Below, piece after piece: positions 24,248 to 32,247 of a DNA stretch of 40,048 bases (position 1 is its first letter; each line of letters opens with the position of its first letter). A program made the position numbers and the translations under genes. This DNA is from JAABRU01 sp050180235. Its GTDB lineage: Bacteria; Desulfobacterota; Desulfobacteria; Desulfobacterales; Desulfococcaceae. The stretch lies in assembly GCA_050180235.1 (NCBI GenBank), contig JBFXEJ010000055.1, positions 1 to 40,048 of the forward strand. The letters run 5' to 3'. The notes beneath the pieces are model-generated. The model made no database searches, had not been told where the DNA came from, and saw only the letters and a program-made list of their open reading frames with translations.

Positions 24248-24400
24248 AGGGTTTGTAACAAAATAACCTGTACAATTTTCTGTCCGAAAAACCCTGATGT
24301 TTTGAAAGCCCTAAGGGTTTGGCTCAGTTTTTCCGAGGTTCCGTCTGTGCGGAAAACCGCTTTGCTTAATTTCCGGATATTCGGGTTTTAATAATGATAT

Positions 24401-24415
24401 GCGAAATACATGCCA
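24401..24415 (-). promoter_or_regulatory. Probable sigma-54 (-24/-12) promoter
   Basis: Read on the minus strand the site is TGGCATGTATTTCGCAT, against the consensus TGGCACG-N4-TTGCAT. The GG and GC elements are exactly 10 bases apart and only two consensus bases differ. Transcription would start near 24390 and run towards the ABM-fold and barrel genes. Confidence 0.65.
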
Positions 24416-24501
24416 GACCGGAGAGAAAGGCTTTTTTTGAATAAGATATTTTAATTGTTGAATTTAATTTGAAAAAAACAGGAGGGAAATGAGAAGGAAC
24501 C

Positions 24502-24533
24502 CGGCATAATGCCGACATTTCGGCACAGTGCCG
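24502..24533. promoter_or_regulatory. Pair of matched palindromes, probable activator sites
   Basis: CGGCATAATGCCG (24502-24514) and CGGCACAGTGCCG (24521-24533) share the form CGGCAYARTGCCG and lie 19 bases apart start to start. They are about 90-130 bases upstream of the -24/-12 promoter and directly after the activator gene's stop, the usual place for upstream activator sequences. Confidence 0.6.
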
Positions 24534-24544
24534 GTATTAAGGCA

Positions 24545-27048
24545 TTATTTCGGCAAACGCTGAATGCCCAGTTTCATGATTTTGGATTGCAGGGTGGTGC
24601 GTTTCAGTCCCAGAATTTCGGCCGCGCCGCCTTTACCTGAAACACGCCAGCCGGTTTGCTCCAGAACCGCAATAATATGCCTGCGCTCAGCATCCTCCAG
24701 GTTGCGATCATCAGAATTTTCCGAAGATATGCCGTAAGATATTCCCGCAGGCGGATGCAGATCCAGGGTTCTGTCACTGCACAGAATCAGCGCTCGCTCT
24801 ATGAGATTTTTCAACTCCCGGACATTGCCCGGCCACGCGTAACGCTGCAGTTCCTCCATACATTTGCGTGTAATACAATCAATCCGTCTGCCAATCTTTT
24901 TTTCATATTCTCTGACAAAGGCCCAGACAAGCGGGGGAATATCCTCAGAACGCTCTCTCAGGGGCGGCAGAAAAATGGGAAACACATTCAGCCGGAAATA
25001 CAGATCTTTTCTGAATCTGCCCGCAGAGACCTGCCGTGCAAGATTCTGATTGGTGGCCGCAATGATACGCACATCCACCTGTATGGCACGGCTGGAACCC
25101 AGACGCTCGAAACGTCCCTGTTCAAGAACCCGAAGCAGTTTGGCCTGCACATCAAGGGGCATATCACCGATCTCATCCAAAAAAAGTGTGGCTCCGTCAG
25201 CAAGCTCAAACCTTCCTGTCATCCGGGTCAGGGCGCCGGTATAGGCTCCCTTTTCACGACCGAACAGTTCACTTTCAATCAGGGTGGGCGGAAGCGAGGC
25301 GCAGTTGACCGTGACCAGGGGGCGTCCCGGCGAAGACTCAGGCGATGCACAGCCCGTGCCAGAAGTTCCTTTCCGGTTCCTGTTTCCCCCTCGATAAGGA
25401 CAGTGGCATCTGTCAGGGCCACCTGTTCCGCCTGTCCGAGTATATGCATCATCAGGGGGCTTCTGCCCACAATCTCCTCATGCACGTTCTGAAGCCCGAT
25501 TTCCTCCCGCAGTAAGATATTTTCCTTTTCCAGCTTCTGTTTCAGTCCTTTGATCTCTTCAAGCTGCGCGCGCAGTTGTTCTTCCATTTGCCTGCGTTCG
25601 CTGATGTCAATGGAAACTCCCATCAGACGGATCTGTTCCCCGTTTGATCTAAGAAACCTTTTCCCTCTGCTGATTATCCACCGGATGCTTCTGTCAGGGA
25701 GTATAATGCGGTATTCGATGTTGATGGCATCACCGGATTGGATGCACGTCTGCACAGCCTGATGAACCCCTTGCTGATCATCGGGATGAATCATTTTAAA
25801 GAAGCTTTTATAGCTTATCTCTTCATCCCCGGCAAAATGAAACAGTTCTCTGCTTTTAGGCGTAACCCAGACGCGGCCGGTATCAGGCTCCATAACCCAC
25901 AGCCCCACTCCGGCAGCATCGGTTGCCATGTTCAGACGGGCCTGACTTTCACGCAGTTCAAGTTCTCCGGATCTGCGGGCAAGGGCATTGGCAAATATCT
26001 GCGCAACAATCTGAAGCTTTTTCACAATAGGTTCCGGGCAGATCCTCTCTTCTTTAAGTGTGTTAAAGGACAGCAAACCCATAACCGGATCTCCTCCCAC
26101 CGAAAGCGGCACAGTAACGGCTGATCTGACACCGTAATAGCGAAGGGATTCCCGGTCAAGCCATGCCTCCGGAGGCAGGTTTTCTGTAGAAAAAACAATT
26201 GTTTCACCGCTCAGGAGCTTCTGAAGCTGCCAGGGAAAAACCTCCACTGCATTAAGAGGCGGTTCCGGACGTTTCGGCCCTTCGGGCGGACTGTGGAGAT
26301 GCGTCAGTGTCATGAAAGGCTGAATCCCGTCCGACCACTGCCACAGTGCCGACAAATCAAAATCAAGGGCTTCGCATATAATCCGCTGTGCATCTTCAAT
26401 TTCAGCATCTATCCTTTCCGCAGGCAGATTGACAAAACGTGCGGAAATTTCAGTCAGCAGAGATTCAAACCCCAGGCGTTCCTCCAGAGCCTCCCCGGAC
26501 TGTTTGTGAGCAAGAGCATTGGTGAATATCTGTGCGGCAAGAAGGAGCTGTTTCACGATAAGCTCCTCCCACACGGTTTCCCTCCGCAGGCTGGCAAATG
26601 ACAAAGCTCCGGCAAATTTGCCTCTGATCAGCATGGGAATAAAAATGGCTGACCTGGCATCCAAATGTTTTAACGTCTCCCTGTCACGGGCAGCTTCCGG
26701 GGGGAGATCCTCCAAACGCATTATTGTGACGGTTTTCCCCTGCAAAATCTCCTGCAATATCCAGGGAAAATTTTCATTCACATCAAAGGGGCTGTCCGGG
26801 AGATTATTCCCGTGAGACTGGTGGATATGTGACAGGTTCATCCTGCCCGGTTCTTTTTCAATGACCTGCCAGAGAATGGATCGGTCAATATTCAGAAATT
26901 CACATATACACCTCTGGGCTTCTGTTATTGCAGAGTCTATCTGATCCGAAGACAGATTTACAAAGTTCGCGGAAATTTCGGTCAGCAGGGTCTCAAACCC
27001 CAGACGTTCTTTCATATCCTGCTGCAAATATTTGTCTGTTTTTGACAT
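24545..27048 (-). pseudogene. Sigma-54-dependent activator, GAF-GAF-PAS-AAA+-Fis, one-base frameshift
   Basis: Enhancer-binding activators remodel sigma-54 polymerase by ATP hydrolysis. The intact protein would have about 834 residues: two tandem GAF-like domains (both opening RLGFE(T/S)LLTEIS), a PAS/PAC domain (about residues 375-480, ending GVSIDISERRQMEEQL), a coiled coil, an AAA+ domain with Walker A GETGTGKE, GAYTGA loop (25232-25249) and Walker B ATLFLDEIGD, and a C-terminal Fis-type HTH (GGAAEILGLKRTTLQSKIM). At 25318-25322 a run of five G (C on the coding strand) puts the frame off by one: restoring one base gives RRDAPLVTVNCASLPPT without stops. The gene may be recently inactivated, or the base may be a sequencing error. 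ATG 27048 was taken as start; a TTG at 27069 is possible. Confidence 0.85.
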
Positions 27049-27342
27049 ATTGTCACTCAGCTCTGCCAACCGGACACAGTCAGGTTACGGAAGCAGGGCA
27101 GTCAAGGGGCGGGGGAAACAATGCCCTGGGGCTTTATGATGTTTCCGCCCTCCTCAGGAAGGGGAGAGTTTTTTCCGCATAAACAGCCGTTTTGATCCAC
27201 TGCCAAAATTTTATGCTGAACTCACGTTTCTTTATGTTTTAGGATGTGCTACAGATACCAATTATAAACGACGTACAAAGTTCATGCAAACAAAAACAGG
27301 GGCAGGCAGTATTATTTTTTTTCAGACACAGGAAGAAATTCA

Positions 27343-28500
27343 ATGGACAGCACAAGCAGCGGCTCTCTGAGACAGATTATGTCCGCACATTATTTTCTTT
27401 ATTTCGGGGTCATGGGCATTTTTCTGCCCTATTTCAATCTTTACTGTTTTCATCTGGGTTTTGACGGATTTCAGATCGGTATCCTGTCCGCGATGCGCTC
27501 CATGTCAATGGTGCTGTTCCCTGTTTTCTGGAGCATGGCGGCAGACCGTTTTCAAATCCGCCGCGGCATTTTTATCTTATGCAGTTTTTCCGCGGCCATC
27601 ATCTGGACTGCCTTTCTGTTTACCGCGGACTTTCATATGATTCTGATCATCAGCATCCTGTACGGCGTTTTTTATTCGCCCATGATTTCCTTTATGGAAG
27701 CCTTTACCATGGATATTCTGGAAAACGAAAAAAGCAGTTACGGAAAAGTTAGGGCCTGGGGAACCATTGCCTTTATTATTATTTCCGGGGGAATGGGAAA
27801 AATCATTGATCTGTATTCAGTGCATCTGATTATTGTGATGATTCTGGCAGGTTCTCTGATGCAGGCTGTTCTTTCCCCCGGAATCCCCAGCCTCCCCGGA
27901 CGCGGACACAAGTATGGAAACCCGGATTTTCTGCTCAAAATCCGGCCCATTGTTTTTCTCTTCTGTGCATTTCTGATGCTGGTCAGTCACGGAACCTATT
28001 ACGGATTTTTCTCCATCCATCTGGAAACACTGGGATACAGCAAAACCTTTATCGGCCTTGCCTGGGCTCTGGCCTCTGTCGCTGAAATCGGGGTGATGAT
28101 GTCTTCCGCCCGGATATTTAAAAGATTTGCCATTGAAAATGTCCTGCTTTTTTCCTTTGCAGCGGCAGTTCTGAGATGGTTCATCCTTTCCAAAGCCCAG
28201 TCCGCCTGGCTGATTCTTGCCTCACAGGGACTTCATGCCATTACCTACGGCGCATTCCATATAGCAAGCATTCTGAATATGGATCGCATGTCGCCTGAAG
28301 AATCCAAAACCCTGGGCCAAAGCGTCAACAATGCCGTCACTTACGGACTGGGCATGACCGCAGGATTTTTTCTCAGTGCTTATCTGTATGAAAAAACAGG
28401 ATCATTTCTGCTTTTCACCTTCAGCGGTCTTATCGCTCTGACAGGCGGAATCATATTCGGGTGCAGCCGGATACTGCAGTGCATAAATGAAAAGAGATAA
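27343..28500 (+). CDS. MFS transporter, MFS_1-like / HcaT-LacY-type
   Basis: A 385-residue inner-membrane protein with about 12 hydrophobic helices. The opening YFLYFGVMGIFLPYFNLYCFHLGFDGFQIGIL and the following MSMVLFPVFWSMAADRF resemble the MFS_1-like group that includes HcaT and nucleoside symporters. The central GKVRAWGTIAFIIISGGMGKIID is the typical loop of this group. The C-terminal half has GTYYGFFSIHLETLGYSKTFIGLAWALASVAEIGVM. The substrate is unknown. It is divergent from the sigma-54 activator gene; the 295-base spacer shows no recognisable site. Confidence 0.85.
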   Translation: MDSTSSGSLRQIMSAHYFLYFGVMGIFLPYFNLYCFHLGFDGFQIGILSAMRSMSMVLFPVFWSMAADRFQIRRGIFILCSFSAAIIWTAFLFTADFHMILIISILYGVFYSPMISFMEAFTMDILENEKSSYGKVRAWGTIAFIIISGGMGKIIDLYSVHLIIVMILAGSLMQAVLSPGIPSLPGRGHKYGNPDFLLKIRPIVFLFCAFLMLVSHGTYYGFFSIHLETLGYSKTFIGLAWALASVAEIGVMMSSARIFKRFAIENVLLFSFAAAVLRWFILSKAQSAWLILASQGLHAITYGAFHIASILNMDRMSPEESKTLGQSVNNAVTYGLGMTAGFFLSAYLYEKTGSFLLFTFSGLIALTGGIIFGCSRILQCINEKR

Positions 28501-28548
28501 GGATTTTGCTTTCAAATCCTGTTTTCTTCATATATATTTTGAGTGTTT

Positions 28549-28592
28549 CGCTGTCGGAAAGCCGCAGAATATTTTTTCAGTTTCTGACAGCG
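28549..28592 (+). promoter_or_regulatory. 12-bp hairpin in the terC leader
   Basis: CGCTGTCGGAAA (28549-28560) pairs with TTTCTGACAGCG (28581-28592) through 12 pairs including one G-U, with a 20-base loop. It lies 80 bases before the TerC-family start and 49 after the MFS stop. It may end the MFS transcript or control TerC; the manganese riboswitch consensus was looked for and not seen. Confidence 0.45.
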
Positions 28593-28671
28593 TACTTGTA
28601 TAAAAAGGCATCGGATTTCCGGGCCGGTTTCTGTTTTTCATCAACTCAAAAAAATCAGGAGGTATTGTATT

Positions 28672-29382
28672 ATGACAGATGCGCTTGCAACACTTGCCCT
28701 GCTCATTGGCCTGGAAATGGTTCTGGGTGTGGACAATGTCCTTGTAATTGCCATTTTTGTGGGGCGGCTGCCCGAACATCTGCGGAATAAGGCCAGACTC
28801 ATCGGGCTGAGCCTGGCAATGGTTGCACGGATTGTTATGCTGGTGCTTGTTCTGGCTCTTGCCAATCTCACCAATCCGGTGATTCTCCATTTTTCCGTCC
28901 GGGATCTGATACTGCTGGCAGGAGGACTTTTCCTTCTCTACAAGGCGGTAAAGGAAATCCATCATACCGTTGAACTCAAAGAGGAGGGGGAGCATTCGGA
29001 AGAAAATAAAGTCAGCGGGCATTTTTCCGCAATTATCACCCAGATTGTTTTGCTGGATATTGTTTTTTCTGTAGATTCAGTAATTACCGCAGTGGGACTG
29101 ACCTCGCATATATGGATAATCATCACTGCTGTCATTCTGTCTTTTGCGGGCCTTCTGTTCTATGCCAGACCCGTGGGGGATTTTATTCTGACGCATCCGA
29201 CCCTGAAAATTCTGGCCCTGTCTTTTCTGATTACCATCGGTATCACGATTTTCATGGAAGGAATGCACAAGCATGTGCCCAAGGCATATATCTATCTGCC
29301 TATGGGATTTGCCCTGCTGGTGGATACCCTGCAGATGCGCTATGAGGCCAACAGAAAAAAACATACTGTGAAACAGGTCTGA
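28672..29382 (+). CDS. TerC-family membrane protein
   Basis: A 236-residue protein with about seven membrane helices. The two family signatures are present: LIGLEMVLGVDNVLVIAIF at the N-terminus and TQIVLLDIVFSVDSVITAVGL at the centre. Each has the acidic residues (E and D in EMVLGVDN; D in LLDIVFSVDS) thought to bind metal. Members export manganese or protect against metal and tellurite stress; which applies here cannot be told. An AGGAGG site precedes ATG 28672. It could be cotranscribed with the MFS gene, but a hairpin lies between. Confidence 0.9.
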   Translation: MTDALATLALLIGLEMVLGVDNVLVIAIFVGRLPEHLRNKARLIGLSLAMVARIVMLVLVLALANLTNPVILHFSVRDLILLAGGLFLLYKAVKEIHHTVELKEEGEHSEENKVSGHFSAIITQIVLLDIVFSVDSVITAVGLTSHIWIIITAVILSFAGLLFYARPVGDFILTHPTLKILALSFLITIGITIFMEGMHKHVPKAYIYLPMGFALLVDTLQMRYEANRKKHTVKQV

Positions 29383-29414
29383 AAATATTCCTGACAGTCT
29401 GACATAATGTCCTC

Positions 29415-29451
29415 TTTCCGCATAGGATCCGACTGTGATCCTATGCGGAAA
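29415..29451. terminator. Bidirectional terminator between convergent genes
   Basis: TTTCCGCATAGGATC (29415-29429) is perfectly complementary to 29437-29451, a 15-bp stem with a 7-base loop. It lies between the ends of the TerC gene (plus) and the SDR gene (minus) and can serve both. Confidence 0.8.
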
Positions 29452-29469
29452 TGCAGAGCGGATAGTGAA

Positions 29470-30288
29470 TCAGTCACACTGTCCGTCCGGCATGGGATCT
29501 ATCTTTTCCCCTCCCAGAACATAACCTCCGTCAATACGCAGCACACTGCCGGTCATGTAAGGTGCATCTTTGATAATGAATTTCACTGCCCTGACCACAT
29601 CATCAATCCGTCCGGTGCGTCCCAGAAGGGTGTGACTGACAACAGCCTGCTTCTGTGCATCGCTCAGCAGTCCCCATCCCCTGGTGTGCTGTGCGTGCCG
29701 GGTTTCAAAGATGCCGAGCATAATCTCATTGACCCGGACTTCAGGTGCGGCCAGCCGCGCCCATGTTTCCGTAAGCAGGGATATTCCCCTGTTTGCAGCA
29801 GAATATCCTTCGTTGAAAATATAACTGGCCGGGCCGGAACGCCCCACAATGCCCGCTATGGAGGAAAAATTGATAACCACTCCGTCCCCGGATGCTTTGA
29901 GATGTGGAAGGGCTGCCTGAAAAATCCACTGTTTGGCCCGCAGAGTGGTTTCCATTTCCAGATCCCACTGTTCCCGGATATATGGCCCGTGAACCACAGG
30001 CCAGCCTCCCCGTTCAATATTATTAATAAGGATGTCCAGTCTGCCGAAGCGCTCTGTCACCTGCCGGATCAGCCCGGGAATGGCCTCTGTATCCCGCAGG
30101 TCAGTTTTCACGATCATATGCCCGGCTCCTGTGGCTGCAAAATCATGCTGCATAACGGGCAGACTTTCTTCCCAGTCAAAATGAGTGAGGGCCAGTCTCA
30201 CGCCTTCTTCAGCCAGCGCCAGACCGATTCCCTTTCCGATACCTTTGACAGCACCGAGTACCAGAGCTGTCTTATCTCTTAGTTCCAT
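29470..30288 (-). CDS. SDR-family oxidoreductase with altered catalytic motif
   Basis: A protein of about 272 residues with the Rossmann fold of short-chain dehydrogenases: the nucleotide motif GAVKGIGKGIG (residues 12-22), then LINNIERGG, then NFSSIAGIVG with the usual catalytic Ser (142/143). The Tyr at 156 is in place, but the position four residues on is Glu160 where a Lys is expected. A second Tyr (162) is followed by Asn166 instead of Lys. The end MTGSVLRIDGGYVLGGE is standard. The protein may therefore be inactive or use another mechanism. ATG 30288 was chosen over 30309. Confidence 0.82.
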   Translation of the reverse strand: MELRDKTALVLGAVKGIGKGIGLALAEEGVRLALTHFDWEESLPVMQHDFAATGAGHMIVKTDLRDTEAIPGLIRQVTERFGRLDILINNIERGGWPVVHGPYIREQWDLEMETTLRAKQWIFQAALPHLKASGDGVVINFSSIAGIVGRSGPASYIFNEGYSAANRGISLLTETWARLAAPEVRVNEIMLGIFETRHAQHTRGWGLLSDAQKQAVVSHTLLGRTGRIDDVVRAVKFIIKDAPYMTGSVLRIDGGYVLGGEKIDPMPDGQCD

Positions 30289-30344
30289 ATACTGCAGTTT
30301 CCCCGTCACTGTTTAGGGATTTGAAAATTGCTTATACACAGGTT

Positions 30345-30384
30345 CCGGGTTTCAGTGTTTTACTTTCCTGACACCTGAAACCGG
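30345..30384. repeat. Short inverted repeat, CACCTGAAACCGG type
   Basis: CCGGGTTTCAGTG and CACCTGAAACCGG form an imperfect hairpin between the SDR and YkgJ genes. The arm CACCTGAAACC also makes up the larger inverted repeat at 34329-34430. Confidence 0.45.
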
Positions 30385-30416
30385 CTGTAATTTAGGAAAT
30401 TTCACTTTCCTTAAAG

Positions 30417-31160
30417 TCATATCATGCCGAATATGGCATATTTCACCCAGCGGATGCCCAGTTTCAGCAAAACAGTATCATCTTTCTCCGCAGATTCCAG
30501 TTCTTCAGGAGATACATCCAGTTTTTCCAGAAGACGGTTCTGAACCGCCTGGGTTCTGAAGTTGTCCAGATCATACAAAGCCATATGGAAGATATGCTTT
30601 TCCCTGAAATCCAGGTGCGCCGGATGCCTCTGTTTTTTCAAAGAAATGATCTCCATCATCTGATCATTCATTTCATTGTAAATCTCAAGACCCTGCTGTT
30701 TAACCCAGTCCTGCACGGTCTGCTGATGGTTCTCAAAATGGCCTTTGCAGTGTTTTTCCTGCAGCAGCACATACTGCTCTGTAATTTTTCCCGTCTCTCT
30801 GGAACGGGAGGCCAGCCGGGCCAGCGGATAGGTACGGCAGGAGGAAGGGCGATCTTCATAAACACTGCATCCTTCGGGCCGGACAAAAGGGCATTTCATA
30901 TCTGAAGCATTATCCAGCCGAAGAACGATTACAGGCAGTCCGGTTTCCGGGCCTGTATGCCGGGTGGTGTACTGTTTAAGGAATTCATCCGAGCGAATAC
31001 CCAGGTGGTTTTTCAGGCGCAGAATATCGTAAGGGGTCAGAAACTGGCTGATGTCCCGGCAGCATTCATTAAAACAGGAAATTTCCGGTGAGCAGGAAAA
31101 AGAAAAGGCATCTTCAGCGGAAAGGGGAATGACTTCATACTCCTCATTTTTGTTTTCCAT
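30417..31160 (-). CDS. YkgJ-family Cys-cluster protein
   Basis: A 247-residue cytoplasmic protein of the CxxCxxCC family, thought to bind zinc or an iron-sulfur cluster. The Cys set is C23 and CFNECC (29, 33, 34), followed by KCPFVRPEGCSVYEDRPSSCRTYPLAR, the typical second half. The rest (about residues 140-247) is helical and has no recognised domain. No function is established for the family. ATG 31160 follows a GGAG site. It is divergent from the APS reductase genes. Confidence 0.85.
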   Translation of the reverse strand: MENKNEEYEVIPLSAEDAFSFSCSPEISCFNECCRDISQFLTPYDILRLKNHLGIRSDEFLKQYTTRHTGPETGLPVIVLRLDNASDMKCPFVRPEGCSVYEDRPSSCRTYPLARLASRSRETGKITEQYVLLQEKHCKGHFENHQQTVQDWVKQQGLEIYNEMNDQMMEIISLKKQRHPAHLDFREKHIFHMALYDLDNFRTQAVQNRLLEKLDVSPEELESAEKDDTVLLKLGIRWVKYAIFGMI

Positions 31161-31263
31161 AATTTTCTCCGTTTTGTGTATAATCTGATCTTTGTTTTTA
31201 AATTCAGAAAATTGATCCTCTGCGGCAGATTGTCAATATCAGTCAGGCAGCAGTTTTTTGGAC

Positions 31264-31320
31264 AGAAGCCCGGACATCGGGATGCGTGACCGAAGGCCCG
31301 GCTTCTCCGCAGATATGCGG
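31264..31320 (+). other. Two adjacent hairpins in the apr upstream spacer
   Basis: AGAAGCCCGG pairs with CCCGGCTTCT (31297-31306) with one mismatch, directly followed by CCGCAGATATGCGG (5-bp stem). The 578-base spacer between the YkgJ gene and aprB also holds a 31615-31639 hairpin; otherwise it is AT-rich and shows no gene I can support. Confidence 0.4.
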
Positions 31321-31614
31321 AAAATCCGAAAAGGATTGACATCTTCAGCAAAGAGTGTTAGGGGAACTCCGACAGATTACGGGAAGCCCTGTTCCACAGC
31401 CGGAAAAGGTCAGCATTCGGATGTTTTTTTGTATAAAAAATATTATCAGCTGTTTATATATTTTTTTACAAATTTCCGATCATCCTGTCGGAAAAAAATC
31501 AGCAGAAACAAAAAAAAATATTTACTTCGTTCCAATTATAGTGTAAACTGTTTCTTTGGTAAATAACATGAAACGGGTTCGTCTGTTCTTTATATGTTTT
31601 TGGAAGGGCATTAA

Positions 31615-31639
31615 CAGCCGGAAAAAAGTTTTCCGGCTG
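31615..31639 (+). promoter_or_regulatory. Perfect hairpin in the aprB leader
   Basis: CAGCCGGAAAA (31615-31625) pairs perfectly with TTTTCCGGCTG (31629-31639) around a 3-base loop. It lies 100 bases before aprB and no T run follows, so it is more likely a leader RNA structure or protein site than a terminator. Confidence 0.5.
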
Positions 31640-31738
31640 AATTTACGAAAGGAGGTGCAAACGGCTTCATCTGTCCGCGAGTAACTCTGACGTAATTGTA
31701 AACCTTTAATTCTAAAATGTTAAGAGGAGGTATTGTAA

Positions 31739-32176
31739 ATGCCGAGTTTTGTAATTCAGGAAAAATGTGACGGTTGCAAGGGTGGTGACAAAACAGCCTG
31801 TATGTACATCTGCCCCAACGACCTGATGGTGCTGGACCCCACTGTTATGAAGGCCTACAACCAGGAACCGGATCAGTGCTGGGAATGTTTTTCCTGCGTG
31901 AAGATCTGTCCGACCCAGGCCATTGAGGTGCGCGGTTATGCAGACTTTGTGCCGATGGGAAGCAGCATTATGCCGATGATGGGTACAGAGGATGTGATGT
32001 GGACCTGCAAGTTCAGAAACGGCCTTATCAAACGCTTCAAGTTCCCCATCCGTACAACTCCTGAGGGCGCTGCCAATGCTTATGAGAATCTGAAGGGCAA
32101 AGATCTGGCAAGTGAACTGCTGAGCACAGAAGAGGCTGATGGCAGAACACTTCCGAGGCCCCAGGCTTTGGCTTAG
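31739..32176 (+). CDS. aprB: APS reductase beta subunit
   Basis: The iron-sulfur subunit of adenylylsulfate reductase, which passes electrons to the FAD subunit in dissimilatory sulfate reduction in the cytoplasm. The 145-residue protein carries eight Cys in two [4Fe-4S] sets: C10, C13, C21, C25 and C47, C50, C53, C57. The Trp48 between clusters is at the position known to relay electrons in the Archaeoglobus enzyme. The C-terminal extension (FPIRTTPEGAANAYENLKGKDLASELL) wraps the alpha subunit in the family. ATG 31739 has a GAGGAGG site. aprA follows after 71 bases. Confidence 0.97.
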   Translation: MPSFVIQEKCDGCKGGDKTACMYICPNDLMVLDPTVMKAYNQEPDQCWECFSCVKICPTQAIEVRGYADFVPMGSSIMPMMGTEDVMWTCKFRNGLIKRFKFPIRTTPEGAANAYENLKGKDLASELLSTEEADGRTLPRPQALA

Positions 32177-32247
32177 TCCTTTTTCATTTTTTTGCAGAAG
32201 AATCTGAAATGATCAATTATCAGTTAAATTTTTAAGGAGGATAAAGT

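Noticed and set aside
28501..28671. yybP-ykoY manganese riboswitch
   Set aside because: The conserved loop sequences of the class could not be found; only a simple hairpin is present.
31258..31566. 102-codon frame upstream of aprB
   Set aside because: AT-rich, low-complexity product with no recognisable domain and no ribosome site; it overlaps structured leader sequence.
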